Source: Deroplatys truncata (taxonomy: Eukaryota > Arthropoda > Insecta > Mantodea > Mantidae). Taken from it: DNA of 64,000 nt. The stretch is taken from positions 216,213,498 through 216,277,497 of the forward strand of contig CM060978.1 in the NCBI GenBank assembly GCA_030765065.1. Reading direction: 5' to 3'. The notes under the pieces are model-generated. The model saw nothing but the letters and a program-made list of their open reading frames with translations, was not told the origin of the DNA and searched no databases. The position numbers and the translations under genes are program-made. Below are positions 25,651 to 35,547 of this stretch, one piece after another (positions within the stretch are counted from its first letter, which is position 1; every line of letters begins with the position of its first letter).

Positions 25651-25651
25651 A
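22528..25651 (-). pseudogene. gypsy-type pol remnant (PR-RT-RH-IN)
   Basis: Spread over several frames with many stops. Protease: VQFLLDSG near 25490 and YNMVLGTPF near 25280. Reverse transcriptase: 25029-24625 contains SPCFLVKPNQDASLVV and ...LHLNQAYYQI, followed in another frame by the polymerase box FNYLDDLVIY near 24520. RNase H: FIAQTDSSCFVVAAIL near 24100. Integrase: a zinc-binding-type start near 23600-23400, a VVIDAFAKF-like core near 23260, and HPFSDVLQHFVQKLAQRY near 22700. Domain order RT-RH-IN is that of Ty3/gypsy. Every domain is broken, so it is an old copy. Confidence 0.8.
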
Positions 25652-25659
25652 AAGAATGT

Positions 25660-26895
25660 TTTCAGATTCAAAAATAGCAGTTAATACAGTTGTGCCAGAA
25701 AAGAAACTGGAGCAATAATTAGGAGTGCAGCCAGATCAATTGGTGAAAAAATTGCAGACATCTTGATGTGTCAACCCTTCTCGCTCGCTACAGATACAAC
25801 AATATTGACAATTCAAAACTCTATCCTATAGTTGTATCCTTTTTTGACTCAGAAACTAGGATGATTTCTACAAAGATCTTGACCGTCCCAGAATCACGGG
25901 AGAATACAGGTAAAGATATCTTTAAAGTTTTAGATGGGGAACAGTTTTTAGTTGATATCTGTTATTATTTACAGAAGAGCTCCAAGAGTAAAAGCATTTT
26001 GAAACTTTGTCAGCAAGTCTTTGGGTTAAAGCTCACAAAATATTGAAATACATGTCCACTCGATGGCTATCTCTGTTGCAGTGTTTAGAGAGTCTTGGAG
26101 CAGTGGAATCCTTTGAGTGTTTTTCTGTGATACAGACCATGGCAATGCAAATTTCAGAAAGTTAAGGAGCAGCTTGAAAATCCTTCTACCAAACTATACC
26201 TTCTGTTTCTTAACTCTGTTCTTCCACTTTTCAACTCGAATGTATCCCTGCAGCAATAGAAGCCTCTTATTCACCAACTTCATGCTAATTTGAATTGTTT
26301 TTACACAGATGTGTTTGATAGATTTGTCAAAGCATCTTTGGTTCCAGGCACTGATTTGTTTTATGTGAACTTTTCTTGTAGGAAGTATCAGAAAAGTGAC
26401 AGTGATCTGGTTGTTGGATCTAAGACAAGGGCCTACATGAAAGAAGTTTCTTTAGTGAGCATGAAGTGAAGGCTTTTTTTTTTATTTTGATGTCAGATCA
26501 TTTTATTTGAAAACATGTGAATATATTATGAAGAAGTGGCCCATCAAAGAAAAGTTTTTAGAGTATGCTGAAATTGCTGATCTGTTTCAGCAAAGAACAA
26601 AAAGTTTTTCTTTGATTGAATAATGATTGACCAGTTTCTTTTAGTACTAACAGAGGAAACTGAACCAGTAGAATCCGAATTTAGTCGTTTCCAGTTGGAT
26701 ACTTTCAGTTTTGACAAGAATGAAAGGGCTGATATAATCTGCAGCACAATTTCTAAGATTACAAATGTTTCTGGATTAACGAAGTACCCTTCACTAAGTT
26801 AACTTATGAAGGAAGTTTTTCTGGTCCCACACAGCAAATCTTCCAAAGAAAGTGTTTTTAGCTTGGTAAGAAACAACAAAACTTGATTTTCCAAA
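25660..26895 (+). pseudogene. hAT transposase remnant (ZMYM/DUF4371-like type)
   Basis: The plus strand reads with several frame changes. Near 25740-25800 there is a FSLATDTT-like start of the RNase H fold, then SKLYPIVVSFFDSETRM and a KILTVPESRENTGKDI segment. After an internal deletion come CYYLQKSSKSK and a MSTRWLSLLQCLES block (about 26050-26100). It ends in a LMKEVFLVPHSKSSKESVFS-type dimerisation region (26805-26870). This is the hAT superfamily order with many stops. It directly abuts the gypsy pol remnant. No inverted ends were identified. Confidence 0.65.
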
Positions 26896-26924
26896 TTTGA
26901 TATTTAAGTTTAACATCTTCCAAA

Positions 26925-27146
26925 AGTGTGACACAAAGATTTTTAAGAAAACCATCCAACCTCAAATTACGCTTTACATGGAAATGTTTTCATTAGTTTT
27001 GATTTTCTCAAAAATTACTAAATATTTTGATTAAAATATCTTATATTTAAGATTTACATAACAAACAGATTACAAATCTTTTATTTTCTGAGAATAGCTG
27101 TAAAGTCCTCTTCATTTAATTTTGCATACAGGTAAACCATAAGAAA
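26925..27146 (+). mobile_element. Helentron-like dispersed repeat, copy 3 (fragment)
   Basis: Contains the GTGTGACACAAAGATTTT, CTTTACATGG and GGTAAACCATAAG blocks of the family in the usual order. It is cut at 27146 by the mariner insertion point. Confidence 0.6.
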
Positions 27147-27148
27147 TA

Positions 27149-28335
27149 TTAGGTTGTCTCATAAGTAATGTTGGTTTTTTAATTGGGTTTATATTGTACA
27201 TATATATGGTTTTATTTTTGTCAATACTATTTATAGGATGCTGTGGTTATTGTTCCTTATTGTTAACATGTTGGCAGTCAGCAGTTGGTAATACAAGGTT
27301 TTAAAAAATGGAGGCAACAAAGTTTGAGGCTAAAGTCCTTCTGAAGCATTACTGGAAACAAGATTTTAAAGCTGCAGCTTGAATATGTAAAGTCGAAGAT
27401 GAACGTGTCGTTAATGAGCTAACAGCACAATGATGGTTCCGTTTTCAATAATGAGATGAAAACTTTAAATATTTACGTTTTAGAAGACCCAAGTTATGGA
27501 ATATTGAGAATACATGCAGAGTTTTGGAAGAAAATCCACAGAAAAGCACCCAGAGGTTGTCAGAAGAACTTGGTGCTTCAAAAGATACCATACTTTGCCA
27601 TATTAAGACACTTAAAAAATCATTCAGAAGCTATAAATATGTACACATGAATTGACACCTGATTAAGCTCAACGGAGATTGGATATCTTAGCTTATCGCT
27701 AAGTCCTGGGATGATAGATTTCTCAGGAGAATTGTCACATGTGATGGAACGTAGGTGTGTTACTGCAACCCTGACGCCTCAAAACAGTGGCTCAATACCT
27801 GTCAGTCTGCAAACGTTGTTTAAAAAAAAGATTGGTTCGGCCCCAAAATAATGATGTGTGTGTGGTGGAATTTTGAAGGTGTGATTCACTGCGAATTTAT
27901 TTCAAATGGACATGCTCGATGCAGATCTTTATTCTCAACAACTGGAACAAGTTCTGAGGTTTTGAGGTAGAGGTATCCAGCATTAGATAATAGAAACAGA
28001 GTTATCTTGCAGCAGGACAATGTGAGACCTCATACAGCGCAAAGAACAATGGACAAAATTCAGGAATTGCAGGGAATCGAACTTCTACTACATCCAGCAT
28101 ATAACCCTGCTCTTATGCCTTCAGATTACCATCTGTTTAGATCCATGGCTCATTTCTTATGTGGAAGAAATTTAGAAAACATTGAAGCAGTTGAAATAGG
28201 TATCAACAAATTCTTTGCATCAAAAACCAGAAACTGGTACTGTTGTGGGATAGCAAACCTCGCTGAAAGGTGGCTCAGGACTATAGAACGTAATGGTTTT
28301 TACTTTGAAGTTTCTAATCATTTCCTGTAACAACA
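27149..28335 (+). mobile_element. Decayed mariner element
   Basis: The left end TTAGGTTGTCTCATAAGTAA is of the mariner type and follows TA at 27147-27148. The matching right end is missing: the sequence passes straight from the transposase stop (28328-28330) into the next dispersed repeat at 28349. Confidence 0.7.
27308..28330 (+). pseudogene. Mariner DD34D transposase, multiply broken
   Basis: Starts MEATKFEAKVLLKHYW at 27308 and continues with many stops: STQRLSEELGASKDTIL, then IVTCDGT near 27735, where the first catalytic Asp is kept. The final frame has ILQQDNVRPHTAQRTMDK near 28005 and PAYNPALMPSDYHLFRSMAH, holding the second and third Asp, and ends in LAERWLRTIERNG. A full-length but dead copy, older than the Tc1 at 16882 judging by the number of stops. 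Confidence 0.82.
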
Positions 28336-28348
28336 CACTGAAAAAAGA

Positions 28349-29189
28349 TCTGATGTGTTACACTCACATGGCTTTCTCTACTCTTGTACAAACTATTTTT
28401 ACAAATGCTTATTCTCCATATGCTTCAGGTTAATCGAGATATCGAGATGTCAATCTTATTGCTAATTTTCTTGTAGATGCAAGGGGGATATGGTAGGTTT
28501 TAAGCGATAGTCAAATCTTTTAAACGCTGGTTGCTATGTGGCGCATTCCATTCTCTTTGCATGTCCAGGACATAAAAAAAATGAATAACGAATTTGAGAA
28601 AAAGTATAATTATTGGAAAATTTAAGGGAATAACAAGCAATATCTCGAAAATGGTTCACTCAACAAAAAAAATGTATATGACATAAATTGTGTATTTTAA
28701 CGTGATCTACATCTTTTGTGCAGTAAAATTTTGTCTATCTCTTATGGTTTACCAGTTATGCAAAAGTCATTCAGAATGAAGAACACTTTTGGAGACATTC
28801 CCAGAAAATTCGAGATATACATTTCATATGTCATGAAAATACCTTAAACATATGATATTTTAATCAAAATCGTTAGCCATTTTTGAGAAAATTAAAATTT
28901 TCGAAAAATGTTCCATGTAAAGGGTAATCTGGGGTGGGGGGATTTTCTTGAAAACCTTTGTGTCGCATCTCTGGAAGATACTGAACCTAAATACCAAGTT
29001 TGGTGTTTATCCGACTGTTCGTTTCTGAGTTATGCTGTTCACAGACACACACACGGACATGTTTCGAAAAATGCTTTTCTTGGATTCAGGGGGTCTCAAA
29101 ACATGTATTTCTGGTGAAATCTCGGTATCGAATTTTTTGGTGGAATACAATACTTCCCCTACTTACTATACGTAGTAGAGAAAGTAAAA
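28349..29189 (-). mobile_element. Helentron-like dispersed repeat, copy 4 (complete)
   Basis: Runs from TCTGATGTGTTACACTCA (28349; hairpin ATGTG/CACAT) to AGTAGAGAAAGTAAAA (29189). The 12-bp motif ACTTTCTCTACT or a close variant near the hairpin end is inverted at the opposite end. The body includes the CACACACACGGACATG tract and GGTGGAATACAATACTTCC. 841 bp, no transposase. Confidence 0.75.
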
Positions 29190-29195
29190 AGTTTT

Positions 29196-29629
29196 GCTTA
29201 AAAACTGACATTACGTATGAGACATCATCTGTAAACAAAAATGTACTACATAAAAATGTTGGACTTCTTTAAAGCACAGGATTTATTTAAAAAAAAAAAA
29301 AATTTCCTGTGCCATCAGCCATTTTCGAATACCCGTTTTTATTGGTCTGAATTTTTCAACACTGTCATTTTCTTAAAGTGCTCTCACTATTCAGTTGTTT
29401 CTCTCAGTGTCATAGAATGAGTATCAAGGCCAGCATATGCTGACAAGCTTTTTAACATCTGACTATTGGCTTGCTTTTCTCATCCCCCCTTGTACCAACA
29501 GTGAAATGTGTAATGAAACTATTTCTGCAAAGATTTGTTTCAATTAACATGAAGTACATAGTCTATAGCAACTGCATAAGAATAAACTATACTTGAGAGA
29601 GAAAGTGTATGAATGCAACACATCACAGG
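29196..29629 (+). mobile_element. Helentron-like dispersed repeat, copy 5 (3' half)
   Basis: Second half of the family in the opposite orientation to copy 4. It ends with a degraded hairpin (TGAATGCAACACATCA) about 145 bp before the Bap60 exon at 29776. Confidence 0.55.
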
Positions 29630-29775
29630 TTTTTAGTGCACTCTTTAGTTTAGTATATTTAGTTCACATTATTAGCTTAATTATTAATAGAATTGTTATA
29701 GGCTGTATTAGTTTTAGTGCTCTTAAAGCCTGCTAATTTTTCAAGCTAAAATGTACCTCTTTCTTTTGTATACAG

Positions 29776-29913
29776 AGCCTGGACAACAAGATACATGAAA
29801 CTGTTGAAACAATAAATCAACTCAAGACAAATCGTGAATTTTTTCTGAGCTTTGCCAAGGATCCACAGCAGTTCATTAACAAGTGGATTATATCACAAAC
29901 CAGAGATCTGAAG
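29776..29913 (+). CDS. Bap60: Bap60/SMARCD internal exon (C-terminal coiled region)
   Basis: Third visible exon, from TATACAG (ends 29775) to GTAAAT (29914), 138 bp, phase 0 to 0. Encodes 46 residues: [19 protein letters not shown], then [12 protein letters not shown] and [10 protein letters not shown]. This is the helical, probably coiled-coil C-terminal segment of SMARCD that packs in the BAF core. It is short and isolated, with 19.9 kb of intron before and 3.2 kb after. Truncated Helentron-like repeats lie on both sides (29196-29629 and about 29985-30752), so the exon sits in a narrow repeat-free island. There are no frameshifts, and the splice sites match the consensus. Confidence 0.96.
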
Positions 29914-29984
29914 GTAAATATTTATTTATTTATATTTAAGTGCTCAGTTCATACATGGTTATGGACTGACCTTAACCCTAGTGT

Positions 29985-30752
29985 AAACTTCTCTCTCTCT
30001 TTATTAATGGGTATACCAACTGTTCTTACTAAAACTTATTTTTCTATCTACTACATTTAATACAAATAAACCATTGCAAAAATAGCCACATTACTCATTT
30101 TGTTATAAATACAAAGAGAACAGCAATAGTGAAATGTTTAAGAAATGGATGCTATATGCTGGACTTAAAAGAATAAGTATTGAACAATTTGAACCTTTAA
30201 TAACAGATATCTTAGAAACGGCTTATGCCACAAAAAACTTATTTTAAATAAATTGTGTATCTTAAAGAGATCTACATTTTTGGTGTGGTACATTTTCATC
30301 TATCACTTAATGTGTACAAGTTTATGCAAAATTTCTTCCAAAGGAGAGGACTTCCTAGGCTATTCCCAGAAAATTCAAGATACACATTTGATTTGTCATG
30401 TAAATACCTTTCATGTATGGTATTTTAATCAAAATTGTTACAGCCATTTTTTAGAAAATAAAAATGTTCAAAAAATGTTCCATGTAAAGGATAGTTGGGG
30501 GTTGGGAGGTTTTCTTGAAAATCTTTGTGCCGTATCTTTGGAGGATACTAAACGCAAATACCAAGTTTGGCTTTTATCCGACTTTTCGTTTTTTAGTTAC
30601 ACTGTTCATAGACAGAGGCACAGGTTTCCAAAATGCTTTATTTGGATTCGGGGTACCTCAAAACATGTATTTCTGGTGAAATCTCAGTATTGACCTTTTG
30701 GCTGGAATGCAATACTTCCCCTACTCACTTTACGTAGTAGAGAAAGTAAAAA
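29985..30752 (-). mobile_element. Helentron-like dispersed repeat, copy 6
   Basis: Ends in ACGTAGTAGAGAAAGTAAAA (30752). The hairpin end near 29985 is strongly diverged. The body motifs CATGTAAAGGATAGTTGGGG and AACATGTATTTCTGG are clear. Confidence 0.65.
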
Positions 30753-31577
30753 TAAAAACACTTTAAGATAATGGTCCTCTTTGGCCATCAACATCAATGG
30801 ACATTTTTCATGGTGTGGAGTGTTGAACATGCAGTTATTACACTGAGAGTAAATGTGGCTACATTTTCAAAATACTTTCTTATATTAAAATCAGAAATTC
30901 TCTACTTTTGTGGGAAAGCCTGTGCTGCTTTTTCCCTTTGTATTTCTAAATTTTTTGTTCTATAAAAATGTGATTCGCCAAGAATGCTTGCAACAAATGC
31001 AAATAATCTTTCAAATTTTCTTACAATTATTGTTTTATGGGTAAGTGTATATATAGTTGGTAACAGAGAAGAAACATATTTATACAACCGCTGACTTGAT
31101 GGAGCATTTCATGAATGATTCCACATGCGAGAATGACCCTGACCAGATTTGCTGTCTCCTTTGAGCCGATAAGTTGCTGCTTTAATTATTTTAGACGAAT
31201 CCTTATCAGATACCTACAATAAAATGTGTTTGATTGCACATAAATTATTGAATCTTTCAGTATATGATAAAAAATGTTAGTGTAAAAGTGCCTAAATTAA
31301 AGAAAAGATCAAAATTACTTGTTTAAATTAAAAAAAAAATACTTTTAAGTATTGGTGTCAAATTACTGTTTTAGGAATCAACCTAAAGCTCAATTTAAAT
31401 AGTTCAATTGAAGTTTCAGAGCTATAATAGCTTGAATTTGGGAATTTTAAAAAGATGCCATAAATTTGAACAATTTTAATTACAAAACTATAGTGTTCTG
31501 AATTTTAAAATTCTGCACAAAGCAATTGTATTAGACTTGTCTCCAAACACAAAAGGTTCTGTTTTGTTTAAAAAATG
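30753..31577. other. Unassigned last-intron sequence
   Basis: No feature supported. Confidence 0.35.
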
Positions 31578-32382
31578 TGTTGCGGTAACTTCGTGTTATC
31601 TTTTTGCTGAGCGCCTGTTATTGTATTACTAGTTCAAATTTTGGGTTCTTTGTCCTCCGGCTTGCTATTATTACTACTCAATCGAGCATGTCTCTTAAAC
31701 GGGGTGTGTAAACAGAAAGGAGTTGTTACTGAAAGATAACACTGATAAAAGAATTTGTTTTTACACTTTTATTGCCGCCACACTTTATTCATTTCACATA
31801 ATTATTCTTGATACACGCCCGACTGAAACTGTTATATTTTCTAATGTTACTATAATCACTTATTTGCTGCACATTATTAATTCGCATATTTCACATTTAT
31901 AACTAACTTTACGACGCGAGAGATTCTGTTAAACTGTGCGACGTGTAACCCGCGAATGATTCTGATGAACTGAGCGACGTATAACCTTTGTATAATTCTG
32001 TTGGACTGAACGACGTATTACCCGTGAATGCTTCTATTGGACTGAGCAACGTATAACCTGTGTATGATTCTGTTGGACTGAACGATGTATTACCCGCAAG
32101 TGCTTCATAATTTATACTCCCTCACCCGATATGCCTAAAGATTATAATCGAGCTACTATTGGTTAATAAAATGCACCAACATTAGCATCTATTTTTATAT
32201 CCAATCAAAATTACGAACACATATGCTCTAGGGAAGAAATTCCCTCCATTTCTAAAGAAACGCGCGCTACTCTGACGTCATTTGCTTGCCTCTTCTAATT
32301 AATAAACAACTCACCCCCTCGCTCATTGTTGCCCGCTCTTATTGTCAGTTTCAGTGAGGCCATGTAAACTTATTTCCTAACA
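31578..32382 (-). mobile_element. Probable solo LTR with tandem enhancer-like repeats
   Basis: An 805-bp block begins TGTTGCGGTAAC and ends TTATTTCCTAACA, i.e. TGTT...AACA on either strand. On the minus strand the order is LTR-like: a GC-richer promoter-type region with a palindromic CRE TGACGTCA (32273-32280), five 36-bp repeats (31922-32101), then AATAAA signals (near 31762-31790) and a U5-like end. The flanks are AAATG and ATGCT, sharing ATG, so the target duplication is not clean. No pol is adjacent, hence solo. Confidence 0.55.
31922..32107. repeat. 36-bp tandem repeat, about five units
   Basis: Units begin at 31922, 31958, 31994, 32030 and 32066, with a partial sixth at 32102. Each is exactly 36 bp with variants of GATTCTGTTGGACTGA and ACGACGTATAACCCG. 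The regular spacing without indels suggests recent amplification. Confidence 0.9.
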
Positions 32383-32881
32383 ATGCTTATAATTAACAAA
32401 CATCTCAAATCAATGTCATACAATAATGCTTATTTACACTATAATCACTCTGGCATTTACATTGTTGTGATATAAAATACTGCCACAAATGCAAGTTTGA
32501 TTTTTCTTCCATTTTGGATGATTTGAGGTGGAATAATCTGGCTCTCTAACAAAAAGCCTCAATGACACAAAATACCATGAAAAAATTAGTTAACTGTTGG
32601 ACAAAACGTGTATTATCTTTGTGTCAACACTGAATTTTTATAAAATAAGAATGTGAAATTGTAAAAACAGTGTATTTGCATGGTTTTGTTATGATTAATG
32701 TTTTTGTGGCATGTTTTATTGTGGAATAAGAACATAGAAGCATAGTTTTGTAAGTTACTAAAGGTTTTAAAAATTTATGGATTGCAAATGACCCCTATCT
32801 CCTCCTTAATCCAGGGAGCTTAAATGTTTGCTATAGACTAATTTTGAAGATTTAGAAGCTAGTAACAGTGATGTGTCATAA
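32383..32881. other. Unassigned last-intron sequence
   Basis: AT-rich. GTTTGCTATAGA occurs at about 32827 and again just after the palindrome at about 32990. Confidence 0.4.
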
Positions 32882-32989
32882 TTTAAAATAAAGAGAGTTG
32901 AGGGTTGTTACACTACATCACTATAATATGATATAATAATTATATTATAGTGATGTAGTGTAACAACCCTCAACTCTCTTTATTTTAAA
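32882..32989. repeat. Perfect inverted repeat, 48-bp arms
   Basis: Arm 32882-32929 (starts TTTAAAATAAAGAGAG) is the exact reverse complement of 32942-32989, with a 12-bp spacer. As RNA it would form a long uninterrupted hairpin in the last Bap60 intron, 139 bp before the 3' splice site. It may be a very young foldback MITE or a local inverted duplication. Confidence 0.97.
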
Positions 32990-33128
32990 GTTTGCTATAG
33001 AATTTTAAAGCTGTCAGGGCTGTGGACTGCTGTTCACTAACATTCTTTTGACTAGCCAGGTTATTGTTAAATTACTATTTAATCCACCAAATAAATTTTT
33101 TTTTTGTAATTTCTTTTGCTTCTTACAG

Positions 33129-33284
33129 ACAATGACAGACGTGGTTGGCAATCCAGAAGAAGAAAGACGATCAGACTTCTTTTATCAGCCATGGGCTCAA
33201 GAAGCTGTATGCCGCTACTTCTACACCAAGGTGCAGCAGAAACGAGCTGAACTTGAGCAAGCACTTGGGATACGCAATGCATAG
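33129..33284 (+). CDS. Bap60: Bap60/SMARCD terminal coding exon
   Basis: Last coding exon, after CTTACAG (33122-33128), in phase 0, with stop TAG at 33282-33284. It encodes 51 residues: [36 protein letters not shown] and a C-terminus [17 protein letters not shown] proteins end in the same ALGIRN motif, so the C-terminus is complete. An in-frame ATG at 33048 in the intron makes a longer reading frame look open, but the conserved protein begins at the splice junction. Total coding sequence visible in the window is 561 nt. The 3' untranslated region follows; I could not fix its poly(A) site. Confidence 0.97.
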   Translation, partial: TMTDVVGNPEEERRSDFFYQPWAQEAVCRYFYTKVQQKRAELEQALGIRNA

Positions 33285-33785
33285 AATTTTAGTCATTCTT
33301 GACCAATTACAGCAATAATAACTTTCTTGACGAAGCATACCATTTACTTGAATAACTTTGTATTTTTTAGCTGCAGAAGTGTTCTGAAAAATGACTGCCT
33401 AATGCGCTTTATTGTGAAACATTTATGATCAAAGGTTGAATTCTTTTGGTAAAAATGAGTGGCACAGTTTCACAGACATTTCTATCAATTTGTAGCAGTC
33501 CAAGAATATATTAATTCTCTCTAGTTTTGGTCAACACTTTGTTTATTGTTGCCTTTTATGTCAAAGAGAATTCGCTGGTGAAATGTAGAAGTTGGTGCAA
33601 AGCAGAGATGGAGCTCCTCTGCCACTGTTCTTAGAGAAACTATGTTTTTTGCAATGTTTAACTGACCAAAATAAGCCCATTTTCTAAGAATCCTCATTTC
33701 AATACTATGTATGACCTTGTTTGGGTTTAATCCTTAATTGCATACTGTAACTTATCTGGAAGATAGTTTATCAAACTGAATTAAG
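33285..33785 (+). other. Probable 3' UTR start of Bap60
   Basis: Repeat-poor AT-rich sequence directly after the Bap60 stop codon. No coding potential is seen. No canonical AATAAA was confidently placed before the SINE-like repeat at about 33815, so the transcript end is unknown. Confidence 0.4.
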
Positions 33786-33814
33786 TAATGATAATTGTTA
33801 ACACAAGTCGTGTG

Positions 33815-34045
33815 TAGGACAAGGTGGAAAGGTAGAATAAGACTGAAAAATTTAATGCCAGAGCCAGGATTTGAACCACAGATCTTCCGATCTCAATTGG
33901 GTTGCTCTAACTGAGCTACCATGGCAACATGCCAGCAGGACATTAAATTCCCCAATTGACTTGCATTTAACCTGATAAAGCACAAGGGGATCTCAAATTC
34001 ATTTTGAGATGACACACGCCACAGGCGACTTACTATGTCATAATC
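33815..34045 (-). mobile_element. tRNA-containing repeat, family B, copy 1
   Basis: The minus strand has a tRNA-like module (A box TGGTAGCTCAGTTAGAGC, B box GGTTCAAATCC, about 33870-33945). It is preceded by about 120 bp (AAAATGAATTTGAGATC...TGGGGAATTTAATGT) also present in the copy at 44085. It lies just beyond the Bap60 3' UTR. Confidence 0.75.
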
Positions 34046-35379
34046 ACTTTATTTATTTATTTTATTACGTCATATAAACACTTAAATAATTGAGCATATG
34101 CTCGTAAATTGGTGGCTTGCCAAACATGAAATTTATATTGGTAAAATGAATTGTATAAGTAAAAGTAATAATATTTATATCAGCATAAAGTTACCATTAA
34201 GAATTACTACTAATGCTACTGCAAGTATGAGATAAACAGACCATAAGTTAAAAACATCACATATGTACATTTCCCAACAATTATACAGATACAAAATATA
34301 TTGAGATCACAGTTCATCTTCTATATGCTTCTTAATTGAATAAGATAATATACAGAATTTTTGAAAAGAATTTGGTTTTATGTTTCCATAAGGGTTTGAG
34401 GCAATTGTTTTATATTTTTATGCATGTATATTGTGGACTCTCTTCAAGCACTGCCAACCTTTTGCAGAGTGTTTTATATCTCTTCTATCTCATGTACTGT
34501 AATCATGTTGATGCTGATCATTTAAAAAACTGAAATAACTATCATGTATATATACATATAACTAAATTATACATATATAGGCAAGGTTAGGTCAAGATTG
34601 TTAATGTTTTAAAGAATGGTCTGCAAGAGACTAACTTTAATGGGGGTAATTCCAACCAAAACAGACAGCCAAAAAGATCAACATCTCGAAAATTGTGTAT
34701 TCTTATGCATGTTAGTTTGCAGATGATGCACAAATACCACATGCAATCTGAAGCCCCTAACCCCCACTGTTTTCGTATTATAGGTGGTTGGAATTTCAAG
34801 ATTACTGCTGACATGCTTGTAATGAATGTTTTTAAATGATCATAATAAATATTGAATATAAATTCTGAAAGTAATTTTAAGTAGAATGTCAATGCTTTCA
34901 AATACATCCTGTGTTTTTTTTTTAACCTGCATAATTAATATAACAGAAAACTAATTAATGGATTTATAAATAATTTACTCTAAAATTACAACTTGTTGAT
35001 AATAATTATTTTGCTACCCATGATTATGACTGACATTTGCCTGTAAGCTGCCAAAATTTTATGTTGATATTTCAATAATTACTTGGTTAAATACGTTTAA
35101 ACAACTCAACAGCATGGTGCTGCTGGTTGCATGCCTGCATCTGCTGCTTGTAGGGAGTATCATATGTCACACTTTCACTTCTCTCAGCATTTCTGAAGAG
35201 CTTGAGTATATTTTCACATGTATTTTTCCATTTGCAGGCACAACACAATGAATGTTTCTAGTTCTCGGAACAGTCTTTACACCATGAACCTCGTAGAATT
35301 TAAAAATTAACTATCATTTGTCGTAAATGAACACACAATTCCACTTATGTTGGACTTTGTCCGTTCATAGAGTTTTTGG
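34046..35379. other. Unassigned intergenic sequence
   Basis: AT-rich, no convincing feature. Confidence 0.35.
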
Positions 35380-35546
35380 ATAGTATTAATCATTGTTTCT
35401 TGAATATTTGCATTAATTTTCCTAGTCCTGTCACATTCAGTTGTTTCTCGCAATTGCATGGAAACAGTATGGAATTTTAAGACCAGCATGCAGTTCTTAA
35501 ACATTTGACTATCGCTGTTTCCTTTGTATCTATAACAAAATGGTAA
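35380..35546 (+). mobile_element. Helentron-like dispersed repeat, copy 7 (fragment)
   Basis: ATTCAGTTGTTTCTCGCAAT, then GGAATTTTAAGACCAGCATG and TTTGACTATCGCTG correspond in order to the 3' third of the copy at 48129-49368. Confidence 0.45.
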
Positions 35547-35547
35547 T

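Noticed and set aside
28908..29117. Frame of 69 codons that recurs in several repeat copies (also 30490-30690 and 54306-54533)
   Set aside because: Recurs because the DNA is repeated. It is open in only some copies, lacks a constant start and shows no domain, so it is not treated as a gene.
31922..32107. CRISPR-like array
   Set aside because: Contiguous 36-bp tandem units without spacers, in a eukaryotic intron.
33048..33128. Upstream ATG that extends the last Bap60 exon
   Set aside because: The extension is intronic: a polypyrimidine tract and CTTACAG precede the conserved residues.
33870..33945. Possible tRNA gene on the minus strand (TAGCTCAG type)
   Set aside because: Part of a longer repeat also found at 44085-44340; the stems are degraded.
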